From Lewinellaceae bacterium (GTDB taxonomy: Bacteria; Bacteroidota; Bacteroidia; Chitinophagales; Saprospiraceae), in contig JACJXW010000008.1 of the NCBI GenBank assembly GCA_020636405.1, positions 1 through 64,000 of the forward strand: a stretch of DNA of 64,000 bases, written 5' to 3'. Positions 58,557 through 64,000 of this stretch are shown here, piece by piece. Position 1 is the first letter of the stretch, and each line of letters opens with the position of its first letter. The position numbers and the translations under genes were made by a program. The notes beneath the pieces are model-generated. The model saw only the letters and a program-made list of their open reading frames with translations, was not told the DNA's origin and searched no databases.

Positions 58557-58871
58557 TCACTCCCCCTCATCTTCAATGATAAACACATCCTCGTTGCTCT
58601 TCTTCATGAAGTATTGCTCCCGGGCGAACTTTTCTTTGTTGACCTCCAGGTCGAGCCGGTCTTGTTTGGCCTGTTCGATCTTTTCGATGTAGAGTTCCTT
58701 TTCGTTCTGCATCTGGTCGACGGCGCTTTGCAGGCGCCACTGCGTCAGGAAGTCGTGGCGGTCGAAGAAGATCATCCAGAAGAAGAAGGCGGCCAGCACG
58801 AGGAAGTATTTGTTCCTCAGCGGTTTCGGGATCTGGTCGAGCAGAGGTTGCAATGGGTTGCGTGTAGCCAT
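58557..58871 (-). CDS. divIC: septum formation initiator DivIC/FtsB family
   Basis: A 104-residue bitopic protein: short cytoplasmic tail, one membrane helix (about 23-37, KYFLVLAAFFFWMIFF) and a periplasmic coiled coil with leucine-like spacing up to residue 85 (LQSAVDQMQNEKELYIEKIEQ is an example, in part). It then has the conserved EKFAREQYFMKK segment of DivIC proteins. It links FtsL/FtsQ in the divisome. It follows eno, as in most Bacteroidota. Confidence 0.88.
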   Translation of the reverse strand: MATRNPLQPLLDQIPKPLRNKYFLVLAAFFFWMIFFDRHDFLTQWRLQSAVDQMQNEKELYIEKIEQAKQDRLDLEVNKEKFAREQYFMKKSNEDVFIIEDEGE

Positions 58872-58979
58872 GGTTTCGATATTAGTGGTCCGTTACCGGT
58901 TATTTGCCCTGCTCAAGTTATTAATAAAAATTAATAATGGCTAACAAACAACCGGTAACGGACAAGAATGGGCCGTCCC

Positions 58980-60263
58980 TTACCCCAGCAGCGCTTTGCC
59001 CGGGAAGGCAGCGGCATCGCCGAGTTCCTCTTCAATGCGCAGCAGCTGGTTGTATTTTGCGATCCGGTCTGAGCGCGATGCCGATCCTGTTTTGATCTGC
59101 CCGGTATTGAGGGCAACGGCCAGGTCGGCGATCGTGGTGTCTTCCGTCTCACCGGAGCGGTGGCTCATCACACAGGTGAAGCCGTGGCGGGTCGCCAGGT
59201 TTACGGTGTCGATGGTCTCCGTGAGGCTTCCGATCTGGTTGACCTTGATCAGGATCGAGTTGGCGGAGCCCTCGTCGATGCCCCGCTGCAGGCGCTCTAC
59301 ATTGGTGACGAACAGGTCGTCGCCGACCAGCTGCACTTTGCTGCCGATGGCGCCGGTCAGTTCCTTCCAGCCGGCCCAGTCATCCTCGTGCAGGCCGTCT
59401 TCGATGGAGAAAATGGGATACTTACTTACCCAGTCCTTCCAGTAGCTCACCATCTCGGAGCTGGTCAGTTTGTCTCCGGTCGATTGATGGAAGTGGTATA
59501 CTTTTTCTTCTTCATTGTAGAACTCGGAAGCGGCGGCGTCCATAGCGATGACGATGTCTTCCCCGGGGCGGTAGCCGGCCTTCTCGATGGCCTGCAGCAC
59601 CGTCTCAATGGCTTCCTGGTTGGATTTCAGGTTGGGCGCAAAACCACCTTCGTCACCCACATTAGTGGAGTGGCCTTTGCTCTTGAGTACGCTCTTCAGG
59701 TGGTGGAATACTTCCACGCCCATGCGCAACGATTCTGAGAAACGTTCGGCGCCAACCGGCATGATCATGAATTCCTGGAAATCAATGCTGTTGTCAGCGT
59801 GGGAACCTCCGTTCAGGATATTCATCATGGGCACCGGAAGCAGGTGGGCATTCACTCCGCCCAGGTATCGGTATAAGGGTTGAACGGTAGCCTCAGCGGC
59901 GGCCTTGGCCACGGCCAGGGAAACGCCCAGGATGGCGTTTGCCCCCAGTTTGCTCTTGTTCTTGGTGCCGTCCAGTTCCCGCATCAGGTTGTCGATGTAG
60001 CGTTGTTCGGTACAATCGACGCCGATCAGTTCTTCCCGGATGACCTCTTCCACATTCTGGCAGGCATTCAGCACGCCTTTGCCCAGGAATCGGTCTTTCT
60101 GTCCGTCCCGAAGCTCTACAGCCTCGTGCTTTCCGGTGGAGGCGCCGGAGGGTACGGCAGCGCGGCCCATGAAGCCGTCTTCGGTCAGTACGTCAACTTC
60201 TATGGTCGGGTTGCCCCGGGAATCCAGGATCTCGCGGGCGGCAATGTCTATGATAATACTCAT
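58980..60263 (-). CDS. eno: enolase
   Basis: A 427-residue enolase: GRAAVPSGASTGKHEAVELRD at 34-54, the metal ligands in VIAMDAAASEFY, IEDGLHEDDW and VGDDLFVTN, the catalytic lysine in ILIKVNQIGSLTE and SHRSGETEDT. It converts 2-phosphoglycerate to phosphoenolpyruvate. Length is normal. It stands 63 bases after carA on the same strand and 108 before divIC. Confidence 0.97.
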   Translation of the reverse strand: MSIIIDIAAREILDSRGNPTIEVDVLTEDGFMGRAAVPSGASTGKHEAVELRDGQKDRFLGKGVLNACQNVEEVIREELIGVDCTEQRYIDNLMRELDGTKNKSKLGANAILGVSLAVAKAAAEATVQPLYRYLGGVNAHLLPVPMMNILNGGSHADNSIDFQEFMIMPVGAERFSESLRMGVEVFHHLKSVLKSKGHSTNVGDEGGFAPNLKSNQEAIETVLQAIEKAGYRPGEDIVIAMDAAASEFYNEEEKVYHFHQSTGDKLTSSEMVSYWKDWVSKYPIFSIEDGLHEDDWAGWKELTGAIGSKVQLVGDDLFVTNVERLQRGIDEGSANSILIKVNQIGSLTETIDTVNLATRHGFTCVMSHRSGETEDTTIADLAVALNTGQIKTGSASRSDRIAKYNQLLRIEEELGDAAAFPGKALLG

Positions 60264-60326
60264 GACTGATTATTTTTTATGGGTAAAAATGCCCTTTGTG
60301 GGCGTTGGGTTTATCGTTTGAATGCA

Positions 60327-61433
60327 TCAATTCTGCATCATTTGCACAAAATCATCGAAGAGGTAGCGGGCGTCGTGCGGGCCGGGAGATGCTTCCGGGT
60401 GATACTGCACGGAGAAGGCTTTTTTACCCTTTACGCGCATGCCCTCGATGGTGCCGTCGTTGAGGTTGAGGTGGGTCACCTCCACCTTGTCGGCGTTCTC
60501 TTTGATGGCGTCGGGATGGACGCCGAAGCCGTGGTTCTGGGTCGTAATCTCGCAATGGCCGGTCAGCAGGTTTTTAACCGGGTGGTTGATGCCCCGGTGT
60601 CCGTGGTGCATCTTGTAGGTCGGGATATCGAGCGCCTGCGCCAGCAACTGGTGGCCCAGGCAGATGCCGAACAGTGGGCTGCCTTCCGCCAGGATAGCCT
60701 TTGCGGTTCGGATGGCATAGTCCATTGGGGCCGGGTCGCCGGGGCCGTTGGAGAGGAAGTACCCATTCGGGTTAAACGTTCGAAGCTCTTCAATAGATGT
60801 ACGGGCGGGGAAGACCTTCATGAAGCAGCCGCGTTCGGCAAAGCAGTTCAGGATGTTTTGCTTGATGCCGAAGTCCAACACCGCCACCCGAAGTGGAGCG
60901 TGCGGATCACCGAAAGTATACGGTTCTTTTGTGCTCACTTTGGAGGCCAACTCCAGCCCTTCCATGCTGGGCACTTCGGCCAGGCGGCTTTTCAGTACTT
61001 CAAGATCCGTTGTTTCCGAAGAAATGATGCCGTTCATCGCCCCTTTGCTGCGAATGTGGCGCACAATGGCGCGGGTATCGACCTCACAGATGCCCACCAG
61101 TTTTTCCTCTTCGAAATATTCCTGAATGGACATATCCGCCATCGGCCGGTGATACTCGATGTTGTAGTTCTTGCAGATCAGGCCGGCGATCTTGATGCTG
61201 TAGGATTCCGCCTCGGTGCGTTTGGTCCCGTAATTGCCAATGTGCACGTTGGTAGTCACCATCAGTTGGCCGAAATAGGAAGGGTCTGTAAAGATCTCCT
61301 GATAACCGGTCATACCGGTATTGAAGCAGATCTCTCCGGTGGCAGTGCCGATCATACCGGCAGATTTGCCGTGGAAAACAGTACCGTCTTCAAGCAGAAG
61401 GACGGCAGGTACTTGCTGCGGTTCGCTCATCAA
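60327..61433 (-). CDS. carA: carbamoyl-phosphate synthase small subunit
   Basis: A 368-residue glutamine amidotransferase subunit. The N-terminal CarA domain starts with VLLLEDGTVFHGKS, and the class I GATase domain has GICLGHQLLAQAL with the nucleophile Cys and VQYHPEASPGPHD with the His/Glu pair. It supplies ammonia to CarB for pyrimidine and arginine synthesis; carB is not in this window. First gene of the minus-strand series to sucD. Upstream is a promoter-like TATCTTTG at 61600-61607. Confidence 0.96.
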   Translation of the reverse strand: MMSEPQQVPAVLLLEDGTVFHGKSAGMIGTATGEICFNTGMTGYQEIFTDPSYFGQLMVTTNVHIGNYGTKRTEAESYSIKIAGLICKNYNIEYHRPMADMSIQEYFEEEKLVGICEVDTRAIVRHIRSKGAMNGIISSETTDLEVLKSRLAEVPSMEGLELASKVSTKEPYTFGDPHAPLRVAVLDFGIKQNILNCFAERGCFMKVFPARTSIEELRTFNPNGYFLSNGPGDPAPMDYAIRTAKAILAEGSPLFGICLGHQLLAQALDIPTYKMHHGHRGINHPVKNLLTGHCEITTQNHGFGVHPDAIKENADKVEVTHLNLNDGTIEGMRVKGKKAFSVQYHPEASPGPHDARYLFDDFVQMMQN

Positions 61434-61599
61434 TTTCCCTTGGTTTTTTCACGCCGGGCCCCAGTGAAGGCAGAATGGATCAATGATCAACTTAAGGCTT
61501 TGTAAATCAATTGTTAATGCCTCCGGGAGTGGCAGGCTAATTGACTTCATCGAACCTTCGGCTTCGGAACAGCCACACTGGCGCCCGGTAATTCGGGGG

Positions 61600-61607
61600 C
61601 AAAGATA
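61600..61607 (-). promoter_or_regulatory. putative -7 element upstream of carA
   Basis: CAAAGATA on the plus strand reads TATCTTTG on the minus strand, agreeing with TAnnTTTG. The -33 side is only T-rich (TTTT, 20 bases upstream). Transcription would begin near 61593, leaving about 160 bases of leader before carA. The 262-base stretch 61434-61695 holds nothing else that I recognise. Confidence 0.45.
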
Positions 61608-61695
61608 GTACTTAGGAAGGGAGTTTTAAAATCAGCCCGCTCAATTTTGGGGTTGACTTTGGGGAATATTGCTCTTCATTTGCGGAAGTAGGCCA

Positions 61696-62997
61696 TTACC
61701 CCATTCTTGTTTCCCCCCTTTTGATCTTCACCGTCAGCAGGATCAGTAGCCCGGCAATGAAAAAGCTGCCCAGTACCAGCAGGCTCAACCGCATACTGCC
61801 GGTAACCTGTTCGACGAAACCAAAGGAGAAGGTGCCGATGATGATGGCCACCTTCTCCAGCACATCGTAAAAACTGAAGTAGGAAGTGGGATCTTTGGTC
61901 TCTTCGGGAATGAGCTTGGAGTAGGTAGAACGGGAGAGCGACTGGATACCGCCCATGACCAGGCCAACCGAGGCCGCAATGGCGTAGAACTGTCCCTTAT
62001 CCTGTACAAAGTAACCCACTATGCAGATGGCCACCCAGATCATCAGCATGGTAATGAGCGCCACCTTGTTGCCTTTCCATTCGGACAGGCGGGCGAAGGA
62101 GACGGCCCCAACGATGGCCACCAGTTGCAGGAGTAGTACGACACCGATGAGTTCACTGGTCCCGAATTCCAGTTCCTTCTCAGCGAAAGTGGCGGCCAGA
62201 AAGAGTACCGTTTGCACACCGGCGCTGTAACAAAAAAAAGAAAAAAGGAAGTTTTTGGTATCCTTCTGGTGCTTCACCGCCTTCCAGACCTTCCGCAGCT
62301 CCTGAGCGCCCCGCTTCAGCAGGTCGGGGGTGTCCTTCTGTTTCTCATCGGACGGCAGCCGTTTGAAAGGGATCATTGCGAAACCGATCCACCAAATGCC
62401 TACGGTTAGAAAGGAGAAGCGGGTGGCGGAGCCCTGGTCGGGAAATCCGAACCGGTCGTAAAAGATGATCATCGTCAGGTTGCTGATCAGCAAAATGACA
62501 CTGCCGATATAGCCGAAGGAAAACCCCCGGGCACTCACCCGGTCGTATTGATCCTCGGTGACGATCACCGGCAGGAAAGCATTGTAAAATACCAGCCCTC
62601 CGGCGAAACCGATCATGGCGATCATGAAGCCGACGGTGCCTACTGCCAATTGATCCATACCTTTGAAAAAGTAAAGGGACAGGCAGGCAACGGACCCCAT
62701 GACGGTAAAAAATTTAAGGAAGAACTTGCGGCGCCCGCCGTAGTCGGCAATACCGGAAAGCAAGGGAGAAAAAAGGGCGATCAGGAAGTAGGAACCTGAA
62801 ATGGCGTAGGCGTATAGCGAACTGTTGGACATTTCGATCCCAAAGACGTGGACGGTCTCGTCCGTTATCGCTACGAAATAACCCGGGAATATGGCTGCCG
62901 TGATCACAAGGGCAAAGGCCGAATTGGCCCAGTCGAAGAAAGCCCAGCCGTTGATGATACGTGGGTCGTTGAGCTGGAAGTCGTTGGTTCGGGTCAT
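61696..62997 (-). CDS. MFS transporter of the UMF1/Atg22-like family
   Basis: A 433-residue transporter with about 12 helices. The start INGWAFFDWANSAFALVITAAIFPGYF is the UMF1 signature; GGIQSLSRSTYSKLIPEETK between helices is the conserved loop of this family. A soluble loop of about 35 residues (KRLPSDEKQKDTPDLLKRGAQ) lies in the middle. Substrates of bacterial UMF1 proteins are unknown, the yeast Atg22 homologues export amino acids. It lies 43 bases after the hemG/hemY stop and could share its transcript. Confidence 0.9.
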   Translation of the reverse strand: MTRTNDFQLNDPRIINGWAFFDWANSAFALVITAAIFPGYFVAITDETVHVFGIEMSNSSLYAYAISGSYFLIALFSPLLSGIADYGGRRKFFLKFFTVMGSVACLSLYFFKGMDQLAVGTVGFMIAMIGFAGGLVFYNAFLPVIVTEDQYDRVSARGFSFGYIGSVILLISNLTMIIFYDRFGFPDQGSATRFSFLTVGIWWIGFAMIPFKRLPSDEKQKDTPDLLKRGAQELRKVWKAVKHQKDTKNFLFSFFCYSAGVQTVLFLAATFAEKELEFGTSELIGVVLLLQLVAIVGAVSFARLSEWKGNKVALITMLMIWVAICIVGYFVQDKGQFYAIAASVGLVMGGIQSLSRSTYSKLIPEETKDPTSYFSFYDVLEKVAIIIGTFSFGFVEQVTGSMRLSLLVLGSFFIAGLLILLTVKIKRGETRMG

Positions 62998-63040
62998 GTT
63001 GTGGTGTTCCGTTTCGTGGTCAGGTTGTAAGATAGGGAAA

Positions 63041-64000
63041 TTATTGGCGGAGTATGCGTTCTACCGTCTCATGAGCCGACAACACGCTATCCCCCACGCT
63101 GATACCCCGCCGGTAGTTACCGGCAAAGTGAAGCCCCGGATGCTGCGCTTCCAGCTTATCGAACAGGGCTTGTACTTTTTTGTAGCCTACCTTGTACTGC
63201 GGTATGGCTTTTTGCCACGTTTTGGTTCGGATCAGGACAGGCTCCCCGCTGATGCCGACCAGGCTCTTCAACTCGCTCAGCACCAGGCTCTTCAGCTGTT
63301 CTTCGGGCAGGAGGGCATTTTCGGGTTGCCGGGTTCCGCCAACAAAAGAGGTGAAGGCTACGTACCCTTCCGGCGCCCGGTTCGGAAAGATGACGGAACT
63401 CCAGATACTGCCCAGGATCTGCCTCTTTTCCACTTCAGGGATCAGGAAGCCGAATCCGTCGAGCTTTCGTTGTATGTCTGCTGCTTTGAAGGCGGTATAA
63501 ACCACGGTTACTGGGGGGTAGGAAACATCGGCCAACGGCTCGGTGGCCTGCGGGGCGATCTCTGACAGCAGGGATGCCAGCGCATGAGTAGGCACACAGC
63601 AGACGGCCAGGCCGAATTCCAGCGTTTGTTTGTTACCCTGTTGTTCAACGTCCAGTTCAAACCCACCGTTCTTGCGCCGAAGAGCAGAGACGGTGGTATT
63701 GTATTCGATGGAGCCCACCTGTTCCAGCAGCGCGTCGGTAAAGGTTTGCATACCGTCCAGGAAAGAGAACATGCGGGCCCGGTCCTTGGCTACTTCTTTT
63801 CGCTTTTTCCGCTCCCGGGCGCCCATGATGGCCCCCCGGATCAGGCTGCCGTAGTTCTTTTCCAGCGCGTACAGCTTCGGGAAACCGGCGGCAGTGCTCA
63901 GCGCGCGCGGGTCGCCGGCATATACTCCGGCGACGAACGGGTTGATGGCGTAGTCGAGAAACTCCCGTCCCAGCCGGTGGTGTACGAAATCCGCCAGGGC
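63041..64000 (-). CDS. hemG: protoporphyrinogen oxidase (HemG/HemY type), 5' part missing
   Basis: The 319 codons present are the C-terminal two-thirds of an oxygen-dependent, FAD-containing protoporphyrinogen oxidase; the N-terminal FAD motif lies beyond the right edge. ALADFVHHRLGREFLDYAINP at the start of the visible part and FVAGVYAGDPRALST are family hallmarks, and the end LHFAGNYRRGISVGDSVLSAHE is the C-terminal flavin motif. It makes protoporphyrin IX in heme synthesis. No other hem genes are seen. Confidence 0.92.
   Translation of the reverse strand, partial: ALADFVHHRLGREFLDYAINPFVAGVYAGDPRALSTAAGFPKLYALEKNYGSLIRGAIMGARERKKRKEVAKDRARMFSFLDGMQTFTDALLEQVGSIEYNTTVSALRRKNGGFELDVEQQGNKQTLEFGLAVCCVPTHALASLLSEIAPQATEPLADVSYPPVTVVYTAFKAADIQRKLDGFGFLIPEVEKRQILGSIWSSVIFPNRAPEGYVAFTSFVGGTRQPENALLPEEQLKSLVLSELKSLVGISGEPVLIRTKTWQKAIPQYKVGYKKVQALFDKLEAQHPGLHFAGNYRRGISVGDSVLSAHETVERILRQ

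Noticed and set aside
60279..61505. A 408-codon frame on the plus strand across carA.
   Set aside because: Antisense to carA; no domain is recognisable.

Overview
The window is about 64 kb of a GC-rich (mostly 50-60 % by eye) chromosome of a Bacteroidota bacterium, most likely a free-living member of the Saprospiraceae (Lewinella/Haliscomenobacter/Phaeodactylibacter-like). The support is: a type IX secretion (Por) C-terminal sorting domain, the rpmB-rpmG-DUF4295-ftsY gene order, -7 promoter elements of the TAnnTTTG type (best one in front of tRNA-Arg), a TonB-dependent receptor with a carboxypeptidase-like N-terminal domain, BshB1 (bacillithiol), the eno-divIC pair and a crtD-cruF-crtZ monocyclic carotenoid cluster. 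The genus is an inference.

Layout. 1-6 kb: accessory DNA with an intact MntA-type nucleotidyltransferase next to a truncated HepT toxin, an AraC regulator, small enzymes, a 161-bp palindromic MITE and a frameshifted secreted FG-GAP protein with a decayed paralog start downstream. 6-8.4 kb: ribosomal protein/ftsY operon with tRNA-Arg(ACG) upstream. 9.5-25.3 kb: a 16-kb purine-catabolism type cluster, ygeW, ygeY and yqeA on the minus strand and ygfK, two fold-type-II PLP enzymes, a fused molybdenum hydroxylase (selenium-dependent XDH type) and ssnA on the plus strand, diverging from one 91-bp intergenic region; a Uma2 gene and a small membrane protein gene are inserted in it. 25.4-31.3 kb: accessory genes, among them a TIR-BRCT-BRCT fusion protein with an operator-like dyad in its promoter. 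31.4-45.4 kb: Ca2+ P-type ATPase, BamA-like protein, gluconokinase, TfoX-like protein, M14 peptidase lipoprotein, NYN-cold shock fusion, serine hydrolase, cytochrome c lipoprotein and a TonB receptor. 45.6-53.7 kb: secreted protein with an in-frame duplicated remnant, RlmL-type methyltransferase, histidine kinase, bshB1, riboflavin synthase, an ICMT-like/HEAT fusion. 53.8-56.7 kb: carotenoid genes with a 30-bp tandem repeat array between crtD and cruF. 57-64 kb: housekeeping genes (sucD, divIC, eno, carA), a UMF1-type transporter and the 3' two-thirds of protoporphyrinogen oxidase, cut by the right edge.

How genes work together. The yge-type cluster should turn (hydroxylated) purines into ring-opened products, transfer or release carbamoyl groups (YgeW), hydrolyse the remaining ureido/amide compound (YgeY), process an amino acid-like product by PLP enzymes and make ATP from carbamoyl phosphate with YqeA; YgfK, XDH and SsnA supply the redox and deamination steps. 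No recognisable YgeX (diaminopropionate ammonia-lyase) or hydantoinase gene is present here, and two other PLP enzymes sit in that place. The carotenoid genes are those expected for saproxanthin/myxol-type pigments. The most unusual single gene is the TIR-BRCT-BRCT fusion at 27.7-28.6 kb.
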